Shown: in pieces, positions 49,005 through 60,521 of the stretch
Numbering within the stretch: the stretch's first letter is position 1
How the letters are laid out: each line of letters begins with the position of its first letter
Origin: Siphonodentalium dalli
Lineage: Eukaryota > Mollusca > Scaphopoda > Gadilida > Siphonodentaliidae
Length of the DNA: 64,000 bases
NCBI GenBank assembly: GCA_032622095.1
Contig: CP136069.1
Coordinates: 42,262,194 to 42,326,193, forward strand
Reading direction: 5' to 3'
Made by a program: the position numbers and the translations under genes
Notes under the pieces: model-generated
The model's database searches: none
What the model was told of the DNA's origin: nothing
Seen by the model: only the letters and a program-made list of their open reading frames with translations

Positions 49005-51140
49005 TTAAAGTGGTATCCTTTTTAAAGATAGTTTTATGAATATGCTTACTTTTTTAAGAAGGCTCAAATATTCAATTGAGAGCAAACGATGAAATTTATT
49101 CCTGTTAGGGTTCTCCCAGTAATATTTGGGAATGTGGATTTCGCGTAAATCTTGTAACTTTTGGCATAGGATTATAAAGTGATATTCGTCGCAAGGACTG
49201 TTCTCACATAAAACACACTTTAAATTGTCTGCGGAATTTGTGGTTTCTTTTGACCATCTATTTTTTTCTACTGGTAATTTATGATTAGATGTTCTGATGT
49301 TCAATAGGTAATTAGACAAATGAGATGGCAAATAAACTAAATAGCTACTCATTTTCATGGACTGCTTTATGTCTCTGTAAAATATGGCGTGCGATGAAGT
49401 AGAAGCATTCAGATTTTCAAAGAGTTGGTGCTCATACTGCTTAAAGGTACGGTTGGCCTTGGCGGTGGGTATCCTGTGAAAATATTTCCACCCGTCAAAA
49501 AGCACCACAAACAGAAAGAACATCAAAATGTAGACATACTTTGTCCGTATACAAATAAGAAATATCGCATAAACAGAATGTTATTGTGTTATGTTTGACC
49601 ATTGTTATGTAAACAAAAGCATAAAAAGTAACTTTTCTGGTGTTTGTTTATATTATGATGGTAAACATAAAGAGCGTTCTTTGTTGGTGAACTCCTGATA
49701 TGGAACTAGTAAAGAGCGTTTATGCCATTTGTGTGTGATTAGCCAGTAGCATTGTGCTGTCTCCTGTAACACAACCAGGCTCTTGCTTAGGTAAAATATA
49801 GTTGGACTTTATGATAACATGCTGTTTACGCGATGGTCATGGTATATGTGAACGAAACTGTATGCGTTTTAATGTTTTTCTGTTTACGGTGATTGGAACA
49901 AATATGAATATTTTCGACAACTAAGCCCTCACGTGCCTTTAATCAGTAGCGATTTTATGTTTCTCAACTCGGTTTTGCTCAGCGCTGATTGGTTTGTCCA
50001 CACATGTTCCATGTGTAGGTCATGTAGAATTCCTTCTACAAAACATACCCAATTCATCTTATTTTGCAGTTTTGTATCCCTCTCGTTTATATATCTGAGT
50101 AAAAGAAATATATTCTTGGCTAGCTCTGATCCTTCGTGTGAAACTAGCTTGGACCAGTATGCTAGAGTCCTGTATTTTATTTCAATCAATATAGGATATC
50201 TACCAAGTTCGGCATAAACCATGTAATTAGGCGTACTAGATTTCATTGAGGTAACTATTTTACAAAATTTCAAATGGAGCGTCTCGAGACTTTGAACTTT
50301 TTCAAAGCACCAAACTTCACTTCCATATAACATAATTGGCATAACCATATCATCGAATAACTTGAATAAGATATCTAAAGGTAACCTCAGTTTTCGAGTT
50401 CGATTCAGTAGATCGTACATTGCTTTCGTTGCGGTAATTGTGGTGTCTTTAAGAGATTGGCAAAATCTCCCATTGTAGAAGAACTTGATACCAAGATATT
50501 TAAATTCCTTTACAAATTTTATGTCTTGCCCTCTGTATATAAATATGGGCATATTTCTTGGTAATTTGTTCGTAAATATAATAAGTTTGGTCTTGAGAGT
50601 ATTCACTTCAAGTTTCCATGCCTCGGCGTAGTCGGCAAAGGCTAATAGAGCACGGTGGATATTTTCCTCAGGATCTGACAAGATAACCGTATCGTCGGCA
50701 TATAACAAACATAATATGCTAATAAAACATCCAATATGTTCAAAATATTTCTCATCTAAAAAATGTAGGTTTAAAATGGCACAATCGTTTAAAAAACATT
50801 GTAAATCGTTTACGAAAAGAGAGAATAAAAGTGGTGACATTGTCTCTCCTTGAAATAAACCTACCTGGCTTATGAAGAAACCTGACTGAACATTATTATT
50901 TTGCACACATAGCTTAATATTCTTGAATAAGCTCCGTATGACTCGTAATATTTTACCATTTATATCTGATTGTATAAGCTTGAGCCATAGTGCATCTCTC
51001 CACACCGTATCAAATGCTTTGCGGAAGTCAATGAATGTACAATATAGTTTTCGCCTGCTCTTGAGGTATATATTTATTAAGGCATGTAATATGAATATAT
51101 TATCTACAGTTGAATGACCCTTCCGGAATCCCATTGGCAT
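49005..51140 (-). pseudogene. LINE reverse transcriptase disrupted by a MITE (copy 3)
   Basis: The N-terminal part (51,140 down to 49,939) keeps the RT motifs FIDFRKAFD, FQGETMSP and YADD and follows the copy 2 ORF (G to D in AMYGLLN) up to LLIK. There a 502-bp family B MITE at 49,441-49,942 interrupts it. The remaining C-terminal part with the CCHC knuckle continues from 49,444 down to 49,005. Removing the element and one TTAA restores colinearity with copy 2, so the insertion is the only disabling change seen apart from the original 5' truncation. Confidence 0.9.
49441..49942. mobile_element. TTAA MITE family B inserted in the RT ORF
   Basis: Copy 2 reads ACTGCTTAATCAGTAG at 14,188-14,203, the empty site. 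Here ACTGC-TTAA-AGGTACGG opens and CGTGCCT-TTAA-TCAGTAG closes a 502-bp insert. This gives direct proof of TTAA target duplication. It is nearly identical to the element at 48,386, with about three base differences noticed, including GTTGG for GTAGG and AAGCCC for AAGGCC. The age is therefore very recent. Confidence 0.95.
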
Positions 51141-51235
51141 ATGAACAAAACTATATATATTTTAATATTCCTTCTGTTGATGGCGATTTGAACAAATGTG
51201 AATATTTCTGCAACGAACGCCGCCCGTGCCTTTAA
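51133..51235. mobile_element. TTAA MITE family A, right part (copy 3)
   Basis: Resumes ATTGGCATATG after the LINE and ends CGCCGCCCGTGCCT with TTAA at 51,232-51,235. Confidence 0.85.
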
Positions 51236-53734
51236 TATGCAAACAAGCTTACATAAATTTCCGCAATATAAAAGCTGGGACGTGGCTCAATGTCTTCTTG
51301 TGATATCCTTCTTTGGTAAGCCATGTTCACCCCCTACATGAACCAGAAGAAAAAAACTATTGATTTGAAAACAATTTGACTTCTCACTCCAAGTTGGATT
51401 GTACTTTTCCAACTGGTGCCACTCTTTTCAAATGCTGAGGTAATTCCAACAAAACACCATCTAGTGGTCATTTCGATCTCAAATTTAACTGACTGAAAGT
51501 TGTAAAAAATCGAGTTTTGGTATCAAATTCCAGACCAATGGGCACAAATTGAATTAGCATGTTACACGGGTGAAGTGTTGATCAAGTTAGTATACCGAGT
51601 ACCGATTGAATATCCCCGATAACATATCTACCTCTCAACTTATGATTAGTTAATCCGCTTTTATGTGAGCCATGACAGGTTATAAATATGTGCAAATAGC
51701 ACACAGACGTCCGGTGCCTCCTGTATTCAAACCCAGATCCTTTGTTCTACCTTGCGTTTCTATTTTACGAATGGGCACTTGATACCGTACTTTATACCAC
51801 AAGCCGACATTCGTAATCTAGAACGTTCATGTCTAACAATTTATGCAGTGACAGAGTTACTGTTCTTCATCAGTACACAACGATGTGAATGCATTGTTCG
51901 AGTAAACATATTCTTATATGCACACGTGCCCACACTACAGATACTTGCGTCGACGGTGTACATTGCGTATTATAACAAGCTATGTGCAGCACATAACAAA
52001 ACGTTATTACATATTTGCGCACATCGACGTTTTCTTTCGAATAGAGTTGTACCGGTATATATACCTACAATTGTTTTCACTGTAAAGTCCACATGCAACA
52101 ACCACTAACACGGACCGAGTCAAGGGGTGTGGATTTGTTGTCAGACAAGGACGATTTTTATACAAAAAAAAAACGTTCATATACGTCTCATTTATCGAGA
52201 TTGGTGGGAATTTTTTTGATCTGTATAAAAGTAATTTCTCATTGCAAATTATAAAACTATGTTTTGTGTCGTTAATGGACTCGCGACTGGACATTCTGAA
52301 ACAAGAAGATCTCGCCTTTCCGGCTCGACCTTCTATTTTCAGAATGTCCAGTCTCTCGCCCATTAACCATATAAATCACCAGTAATCTACTGGGATTTCG
52401 AAAATTTAGTGAAATCCCAGTGAAATTTATCAGGATCCCGTTAATTTTTTTCTAAGGCTTTTGTTGATCTCTGATAAATTTATATTGAATTGTCCGTATA
52501 TTCTTTCATAGTATCGGCGATTATTTTCTATTGTCACTAATCACAAAAAAAGATAGCATAATTATATTGCAACTACTTTGAACTTGGGATCCAGGCAACT
52601 AATAACGGATGTGTGCCGACTGGCTGGTGAATGTTTAGGGGCTTCACCCGACGCCCGACTTAAGGTTCTAATATCTGGAAAAAATGCGTTTCACTTGAAA
52701 CTCTCTGTATTGATAATTCTAGGCTCAAATTATCAGAAAATATGACTTTTCGGCGATCAAATAGTACCACTCCCATCAAATGAAGAACAAACAAGATATT
52801 CGGCCAAAATTTATGGTCGGGGGGGGGGGGGGGGTCAGGTACGTTTCGCCATGCGTTTGGGATGTTTCAAGCGCCGCAGAATTTGGTCAATTGTGTTATA
52901 AGCTGAAAATTTCATGCCTGAAACAACATCATGCAGTTGGTAATTTTACACCAATGATAGGTTGAAATGTTTCTGATAGTCCTATTTTGCATGCAGACAG
53001 TATTTAGAATGAAATTATTATTAAGACCAAAGTCGCACATGTTTCTACTTTCAGTAACAGTATTGTACTGAAATGGTAGCGGTGTCATGTTCGAACTTTG
53101 AGATACCAGTTGGAAACATTCAACACAACAAGTCGAATTTCCCGAACTTAGTGATTTGGGATTGGTTCAAAGGGCCTCAGTTGAACATTTTAAGTTGGAC
53201 AGACGGGTGCGCGAATTTATAACTCAGCGAAAATAAGTACGACTCTTAATTAAAAACATACCACACGGAAAACAAGAGAGTTATGTTGATGAATTACATA
53301 ATATGTAATGTCATGGTAATTCGGAATAGCATTAAGAAGATAGCCCAAAATTGAGACTTTTATAACCTCACAAATCAGATATGCATCGAATTATAAATCC
53401 GCCTCGTTTTAATGTAATGGTCGCAGAAAAAGCAATATGTTATTATGGGTTAGTCTCACTTGGCAGACATGCGGCAGGGGATAAACTCGAGGTGCGACGG
53501 TTGTGTTGTTACAACGCCGGCAATTAGGCCGATCCAAGTTAAACGTTGTGTCTAGGCCAACTTGTTTATACTAAGGACACGGTAACTGTTGTTACTTGTT
53601 TTTCGCGCATATGTAAGTTACACAAGAGAGAGATAGAGAGAGAGATGTTTTATTGCCCCCTTGATGCACACATTTTTTTTCTGTGATTCTTACCTCCGAA
53701 CCAACCCACTTTTACTAATTACTATTCCAGTTGC
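51236..53734. other. Non-coding duplicated DNA (copy 3)
   Basis: Matches 15,490-17,985. It includes the hairpin at 52,271-52,367 and a 16-G homopolymer at 52,819-52,834. No supported gene. Confidence 0.6.
52271..52367. repeat. 97-bp imperfect hairpin (copy 3)
   Basis: Counterpart of 16,524-16,620, with the same GACTGGACATTCTGAA arms in opposite orientation. Confidence 0.7.
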
Positions 53735-54185
53735 TTAAAGATATGGGCGGCGTTGGCGGTGGGTATGCTGTTAAAATATTCAGCTCCGCCAAAAACCGCC
53801 ATAAACAGAAAGAATAGTAAAATATAGACAGACGTTGTTCTTATACCAGTCAGAAATATGGCATAAACAGTATGTTATTGTCAAATGTTTTTCCTTTGTT
53901 ATATAAAGTGTTTTCCTGCTATGGAAATAATAAAGAGCGTTTATGTCATGTGTGTGTGATTAACCAATAGAATGGAGCTGTTTTATGTAAACAGAAGCAA
54001 AACTTCCGTACACGAGCATGTTCTTGTTTACGTACACCATCGTACGTCTTGACAACAATACACTATGTACGCGCTGATTATGTTTGGCATATGAACAAAA
54101 CTATATATATTTTAATATTCCTTCTGTTTATGGCGATTTTAACAAATATGAATATGTCTGCAACGAACGCCGCCCGTGCCTTTAA
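53735..54185. mobile_element. TTAA MITE family A, complete 451-bp copy (copy 3)
   Basis: TTAA at both ends with termini as in 17,986-18,436 and the same length. It is the same ancestral insertion, duplicated with the block. Confidence 0.9.
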
Positions 54186-55090
54186 GACTAGACATATCTC
54201 TTTGATTATTGTTTGTCATCCTTGACCTGTTTTTGTTAGTTTGGTCAGTAATTAGTGTAGTGATCAAACAGTCTGAGCTAGTTATGTCATCACAGCCGCG
54301 GCTAAGTGTTGATTTTTCTGAAGTCAGCTGGATCCACGGTTGTGGTTTTCTGTTTTCGAGTTCATTTCCTTGATTATAATAATTATTTGGAGCATATACA
54401 CATCTATAATCGCAACAAAATGATGATATACATGCAGTTATGGTCTAGATGATGTAAATCCGCCGCTTGCTCAATAAACACATGTGTCTTCAGCATCGAA
54501 TAAGAACTCAAACCGTCATCACATACAAGAATTTTGCGAAAAACAAATTGTCAACTTTGAATTCGCGCAGCTAATATATGTGCGCTAATTTAAAGTGATT
54601 TCAACCAAATTTGGTGTGGTGCCTCGGGGTACCCGCAGATGTTATAACGGCCTTATTTTTTTAATTAAAAATTGAAAAAAAAAAAAGAAAAAAAAGATTC
54701 AAAATATAATTTTTTTTTTAGCAAGATGTTTCAATCTAAACATTTAATTAATTTTTTTTTTAAATTAAATTGAAAACATTAAAAAATTAAATCATATTTT
54801 TTTTACGTTTCCATCTAAATATCTAAACCGAAAGTTAAAAAAGTTAGAAAATTAAAAAAAAACAATTTATTTCAAATTTTGTGTTTAAATTAAATTTTTT
54901 TTTTTGTTCAACAGCAGATCAGAGTTCAATCTAAAAAAAATCAAACTGTTTAAAACATCCAAATTTGCACGAATCATATACATGAGTCTGTTTCAGCTAG
55001 TTACCATAAGGACAAGTGCTGATGTATTCACTTCGGAAATAGATCTCGGGTAACAGACAATATTTATATGGATAATATCTTATTACCGGT
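54186..55090. other. Non-coding DNA with AT-rich tract (copy 3)
   Basis: Matches 18,437-19,550 without the 212-bp segment. Bases 54,650-54,905 are A/T homopolymer-rich. No gene seen. Confidence 0.6.
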
Positions 55091-56457
55091 TAGTCCAAGT
55101 CTTCTCGTACTAAAACTAGCTAAGATTTTGGGATGGAGAGATGCTAGTGTTTAGTCCGAGATCGCGCGCATAGCCTTCTTATGACACGAGTTAAGCGTTA
55201 ATGACCCGCTCAAATAAAACCACAATTATATGAAATAAAATATCACAATTGCGACAATAAAAGATATTTTCCGCAGAAGACATGCTATTTGATCTGAACC
55301 CCACATCAGTTGTGAATTGAAAGCGGTAATTTAATGCGAAAAGAGACATTTACCGCAATGTTTACAAATTTTTAAAAGTATGCGAACTCAGTTGACCTCG
55401 CGAACTGTGTTCGGCATTTTCCGTTGAAAATATTCCGTAGATTTTCGACTGACAACGCAAATTACGATGAATTCTCCATTGTAATCGTAATTATGTGTGT
55501 CAATAAATAAAAAATAAATAGATTAATTAAACATTGAAGATATAAATGTAATACATTAAATAAATTACGGGGAATTACAACCCTCTCAAAGTTTAAAACA
55601 GTGTAAACACAACGAGCATTAGAATAAATAATATGGTGCTACATTTCCCACATTTGGTGGACTTCAGCGAAATTAAGATATATACTAAGCGAACAGAGCA
55701 ATATACTGCTCTTGTTAAGCACACAAAAAATAAAACAAAATTTGTATAAATTTTTAACCTTAAGTTTGAAAAGTCCCACTAAAACGGAAGAACTATATTT
55801 CGAAACTGTGTGATTCGGTTCTCCGATTATTTTATCAACACAAAAGTCAAAATGCACATGGATGACAATCACACGCATGGCAAGTCAGACACAAGAGTTC
55901 TAATTTGCTCCAATTTTGACAAGTTGCTTGCGAAAATTGTCAACAAAACTACCTTTCTGATCCTCCATTATGTCATTAAGTTTTTAGTGCGGGAATTGTT
56001 CTCAAATCACATTGGAAACTGGACTTTGCGGCGATCGGTTTTCACCATTTTGTTCGGAAAACCCCGCGCTATATATAGAAACGGAAACTAGAATACTCAG
56101 AACAAACACCGGACAATGCCGAAGTTCTTCGGAACCTGAGTTCGGCTTTCAGTTAAGTAAACAAACAGAAAAAACAACGATGTTTGTGGCAATCAACCGG
56201 AATATTCTATGTGTAATTTAACATTAAAGTTAGATTATTATACACCATTCTGACCATACGATGTCACTCTTTCCGACGTATATAGCATCGTGTATTGCTT
56301 TGTTAGGTAAATCGAGTAAAATACACCACAGATTCCAGCCACAGATCCTGGGCGTAACTCGTGTCATAAGAAGGCTATGCGCGCGATCTCGGACTAAACA
56401 CTAGCATCTCTCCATCCCAAAATCTTAGCTAGTTTTAGTACGAGAAGACTTGGACTA
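55091..56457. mobile_element. Long-TIR, 9-bp-TSD DNA element (Mutator-like), non-autonomous
   Basis: Bases 55,091-55,193 and 56,355-56,457 are perfect inverted copies over 103 bp, starting TAGTCCAAGTCTTCTCG. Both sides carry the direct 9-mer ATTACCGGT (55,082-55,090 and 56,458-56,466), a 9-bp target duplication. Long inverted repeats with 9-bp duplications are typical of Mutator-like elements. The 1.16-kb interior has only short ORFs (55,639-55,878 minus; 55,810-56,091 plus) and no recognisable transposase. It ends 196 bases from the anchor exon. Copy 2 retains only its left part (19,551-20,379). Confidence 0.85.
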
Positions 56458-56652
56458 ATTACCGGTGGGGGTTATTACCGCTGTGGGTGTGGCCTCTGTG
56501 GAAAGCTTCATTGACCGCATATACTCACCAAATATATATTTTATGACGTCAAATCGTATGGGATATCTTGGTATATGTGCACATAATGGCGAGGTGAAGT
56601 CAGACCTCGAAAAATGAACATCTACTTTGGCGATTTTCACTGTATTACTTAC

Positions 56653-56835
56653 TTTGAGGATATAGGTGACGTAAGACGATGCCCACGATGACAAACCAGA
56701 CCAGTGCCCCTCCGACGATAGCGATTATGACGGTCTTCTTACGTTTGCGCTCAAAGGATGTGCCTGCCGACTTATCATCGACATGGTCCGGTGATTTATC
56801 TATCTTATTATCAGCTTGATCCATGCTTGAAGTTG
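56653..56835 (-). CDS. Candidate exon: cytoplasmic tail plus signal-anchor helix
   Basis: On the minus strand an acceptor TTATCTTCCAG precedes 56,835. Eleven 5'-UTR bases lead to an ATG (56,824-56,822, context AAGCATGG), and the exon ends at 56,653 with a consensus GTAAGT donor. It codes 57 residues plus one base (phase 1). Residues 1-24 are acidic and hydrophilic, 25-30 are ERKRKK, and 31-50 are hydrophobic (TVIIAIVGG..VWFVIVGIV), followed by LRHLYPQ. Basic residues before the helix predict N-inside, a type II (signal-anchor) membrane protein. Reading past the donor meets a stop after two codons. Phase and strand match the three linker exons downstream. The layout fits ectoenzymes such as M1 aminopeptidases, but identity is not established. 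Confidence 0.6.
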
Positions 56836-57755
56836 CTGGAAGATAAATGATCCATGCACTTGCAACAGAGTAGTTGAAACATTTCGCAAACTCGCTGTTA
56901 CAATTGTGTTATACAATTGGGCCAGCTTTCCTGACCAAAAATCTTGTTCAAGCAGAAAGTGGGTATATCGTTCCAATAACTTTATTTTTGTAGGAGAATC
57001 TTCAAATTACAATGAGAAGACAGAAATAAGTTGGGTTTCTTGTGACGCATCGTTTGCCTTGGCTTTAATATTTTACCAAAAGTGTTTAACAGGAAAGAAT
57101 TCCGCTACTTCCAAACAACAGCCAGACCGCCAGGCACAAATGCATGTTTAGCGTATACAGTTTTTTCTATCAGCGGATTCCGGTGGTCTGGGGCACCGTT
57201 CTAAACAATCCACCGGCTGACTAGCTGGCAGCCTTGAGGTATTTTAGAAATTCGGATAAAACCAAGATGGTGGTCAAAATGGCCGTCCTTGCCACAAAGA
57301 AATTCTTGCTACTGCATGCATGCAAAAGAAGCAGAAACGCATAGCACTAGCCCACTGATTGTGATATCTTAGCGTTATTTCAGCCGAGTTTGTGATTATG
57401 GTTTAAAAGATGGCCGCGCATATGACAGCAAGAAATCGCGAAAATCATAGTTTATACCTAATCCCCCCCCCCAAAAGAACTCAGTACCGGTGCGGTAAGG
57501 TTTTGGCCAGAAATTGGCATTTTGTCAAACTAATGACTCACTGCAATATAAACATGGCTATCAACTCGCCACATTGGTCTGTGTCCTCTTGTGTAGGCGA
57601 ACGCGGATCAAAAATAATGCAAACAAGATTAAATGTGATCATCCATCATTTCGGAAGACGTATGCTATCATGGTATGATAATGCAATAAGAGTCATATAC
57701 CGGTAAATTTCTGCAAATTAAATCTGATTCTGGGATATCAAATGTGGTTCAATAT
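56836..57755. other. Non-coding, candidate 5' intron of the minus-strand gene
   Basis: Short plus-strand ORFs (56,906-57,151; 57,410-57,706) have no recognised motif. A C-run lies near 57,463-57,471. I could not locate the upstream 5'-UTR exon or promoter. Confidence 0.45.
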
Positions 57756-58367
57756 GATAAGATCACACATCGATAGCTGGATCATCACGCGTTTGATAAG
57801 ATCACACATCGATAGCTGGATCATCACGCGTTTGATAAGATCACACATCGATAGCTGGATCATCACGCGTTTGATAAGATCACACATCGATAGCTGGATC
57901 ATCACGCGTTTGATAAGATCACACATCGATAGCTGGATCATCACGCGTTTGATAAGATCACACATCGATAGCTGGATCATCACGCGTTTGATAAGATCAC
58001 ACATCGATAGCTGGATCATCACGCGTTTGATAAGATCACACATCGATAGCTGGATCATCACGCGTTTGATAAGATCACACATCGATAGCTGGATCATCAC
58101 GCGTTTGATAAGATCACACATCGATAGCTGGATCATCACGCGTTTGATAAGATCACACATCGATAGCTGGATCATCACGCGTTTGATAAGATCACACATC
58201 GATAGCTGGATCATCACGCGTTTGATAAGATCACACATCGATAGCTGGATCATCACGCGTTTGATAAGATCACACATCGATAGCTGGATCATCACACATC
58301 GATAGCTGGATCATCACACATCGATAGCTGGATCATCACACATCGATAGCTGGATCATCACGCGTTT
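57756..58367. repeat. Perfect 39-bp minisatellite (13 identical units plus variant end)
   Basis: Thirteen units of 39 bp (57,756-58,262) begin GATAAGATCACACATCGATAG and end TCATCACGCGTTT, without a single difference. The 14th unit contains three extra 22-bp repeats of ACATCGATAGCTGGATCATCAC type before the final CGCGTTT. Because 39 is a multiple of 3, frames stay open on both strands (about 185 codons each), but these are repeat artefacts. The unit holds ATCGAT and ACGCGT palindromes and two GATA motifs. Confidence 0.97.
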
Positions 58368-59091
58368 GCTCACTGTGTCATCATTTTGGTTCATGACAAG
58401 TTGGTGCGCGCGAATTTCGATGACATGTAGTTGGCCTAGAAGTTCTGCGTGGTTGCTGACTCAAACGTGAACATCTTATCAAATGCAGAGCTACATGTAA
58501 TATGATGTCTCTATTACAACAAACCGTCACGGGTCATGAGAACCTTGAGTTTGTCTCTTTGACGAAGCCAAACTCCATCGGATCTAAATTTTATGGGTCG
58601 ATGTCCGATGTATTCTAATTGCCCATGCTTGAAATTCGTCCGCTTCATATTATCTGCGGATGACTGAGAACGATAATACGCAGATATTGGAAGCCCACGT
58701 TGCACAGTTTTTACCATTCAGATGTCGAAACAATTCTTTCATCAACCATTGTAAATTGTTGTGTTACACACATAGCAAGCACACACGAATCTCGTGGTTT
58801 GTCGTAAAACATCGACCCAGGGCGCATCTATACCACCGACTGAATCAGATGTCAATGATTTTCCGTCGATTTTAAAAACGAGTTGACGTTGGCCCTATAA
58901 TGATCAACTATATAGATCACATCTGCAGTGACACATTTCAAAACAGAAGTCACCATGTTGCAGATGACCAGCCGGCAAGTATTATCACGTTTGGGTCATA
59001 AGAGACCAAGGCAATCTAGAAGAGGTCGGGATCGAGGTTCACTTCGAAAACGTTACTTTGTCAAAAGTCAAAAGTCCTAACTGTTACCATC
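58368..59091. other. Non-coding DNA, nothing recognised
   Basis: Short ORFs at 58,514-58,717 (minus) and 58,660-58,875 (plus) overlap and show no motif. Confidence 0.5.
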
Positions 59092-59285
59092 TACAGTAAT
59101 GCCCAAAGTAATTGACCACTTAATCACAGCAGAATTATGGGTAACTTTTCAAGATTTATTCGGAAATATGGGGGGGGGGGGAGCTTTCCGATGAATGGCA
59201 ACAAGCCATATTTCCGACAAAATCCTGAAAAGTTACCAATAATTCTGCTGTGGTTAAGTGGTCAATTACTTTGGACATTACTGTA
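59092..59285. mobile_element. Tc1/mariner-type MITE, 190 bp plus TA
   Basis: TA at 59,092-59,093 and 59,284-59,285 flank ends CAGTAATG and CATTACTG. Terminal inverted repeats of about 75 bp share CCAAAGTAATTGACCACTTA, CACAGCAGAATTAT and CGGAAATATGG with few mismatches. CAGT ends with TA duplication and a CCAAAGTAATTG-type repeat are characteristic of Tc1-like elements. A G-run of about 12 lies in the short interior. There is no transposase; the ORF across it (59,137-59,436) is not a gene. Confidence 0.9.
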
Positions 59286-59698
59286 TTCGGATAACTATAC
59301 GTCATTGCTAATATCATTAACAACTCTAAGGGATCTAATTGAACCAGTCATGCGTTTCCGTATAGGTAATATTACCCAAGTAGATGGAGAAATTCGAATT
59401 GAATTAGTCTTCAAACATTTGACAGTTGAACGTTAATCAGCCTAATGATAAAGGGGTCCACCGTCCTGGATATACTTCTCGTAACAGAGCTTCAAGTCAG
59501 ATAGTTTGGTAAAATATACAACTGTCTGGGAGGGCATTTGTCGATGTGGGTGACCCGCTGAAGTGAACGCTGCAACATATATCGCTTGTCACCCCATGGA
59601 GGTTTATTGGCAATCAAATTTTATACATGGATGCATAGTATTCATCAAGGATTGTTTTCTGTAGTAATCGGATAACAAAACATTTGTTGCCCTTCTTC

Positions 59699-59894
59699 TC
59701 GGGAGACATTGAGATTAATTTTGTTACCCGTTCTCGAGCGGGTGACAAATCTCAACGTCTCCCTCCCTCGACAGCTGTATATTGTTATCCTCCTCCCTAT
59801 TTTCCACCCTTCTGATTGGCTCATGTGCTGTCACGTGCCGGGCGACAAATCACACTGTCGCCCGCTGACCCGGGAGACATTGTTTTTGTCGCCC
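59699..59894. repeat. Degenerate fold-back cluster related to 60,522-60,672
   Basis: GGGAGACATTGAGATT pairs with the inverted AATCTCAACGTCTCCC around TTCTCGAG (59,699-59,764). A second hairpin, GGGCGACA / TGTCGCCC, lies at 59,840-59,864 and is repeated toward 59,894. The preceding CGGATAACAAAACA and TTGTTGCCCTT also precede the element at 60,522, and ATGCATAGTATTCATCA occurs near both. Confidence 0.7.
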
Positions 59895-60521
59895 GCCTGG
59901 TGTTATATTGCAAGAATATCTCCAAACACACACTACAGTAACTCACCTATTTCACATCACTACGATGTACTAAAAAATCATAGATCTTATATACCCCACG
60001 GATTCGCAAAACACACCAGTTGTGGTGTTTGCTAATTTGCATATATTTAAGGAACACTAATATTCGAACTTTTAAGTTGATACTTTTATCGGACAAGCGT
60101 TATTATGTCCTTTTTACATCGAAACATCTCGGTGATTCAATATGTTCATGTCGACATTATGATGCAAGATTGAAAGAGTGGATCCCTTGAGGTTGGTTGG
60201 TTATAAATGTTTGCTGGTGGACAACGTAATGCATACGTTTGTCGCGAATATTGAATATGCCACATTGCAGAAGGCGATAACATACCTTATGGCTTATTGG
60301 TTTACATTGCATGGACCGATATTGACGATTTTACCACCAAAATCATCGTAACTAAACGCTTATTATCAAACGCTTAACGGCTTGACAATCGTTTATGGAA
60401 CAGAAATCCTATAGGATGATAAGTAGTTACTGAAAATATACATAATCGGGGAAAATAGCACTCGCAACATCGTGCGTGTGGATGGCAAGGATTTTTTCCT
60501 GTGGTATAATCGGATAACAAA

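Larger units (their letters stand above)
48357..51132 (-). mobile_element. 5'-truncated LINE, copy 3, with two nested MITEs
   Basis: Same insertion as 13,109-15,386 with identical breakpoints, so it predates the copy 2/copy 3 duplication. Family B MITEs lie in its 3' UTR (shared with copy 2) and in its RT ORF (copy 3 only). Confidence 0.88.
44598..55919. repeat. Segmental duplication, copy 3
   Basis: Colinear with 10,726-20,379 at about 99%. Clean differences: a 1,371-bp element inserted at 44,984, a 502-bp family B MITE inserted at 49,441, and the missing 212 bp at 54,255. Copy 2 stops matching at 20,379, whereas copy 3 continues through the rest of the Mutator-like element. Its left end lies in or beyond the gap. 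Confidence 0.92.

Noticed and set aside
56060-56085. TATATATAG as a promoter TATA box
   Set aside because: Such motifs are frequent in AT-rich DNA and this one lies inside a transposon with no gene downstream that I can support.
57738-58305. 185- and 187-codon ORFs on opposite strands
   Set aside because: Both are translations of the perfect 39-bp repeat; a frame divisible by three without stops in the unit is enough to explain them.
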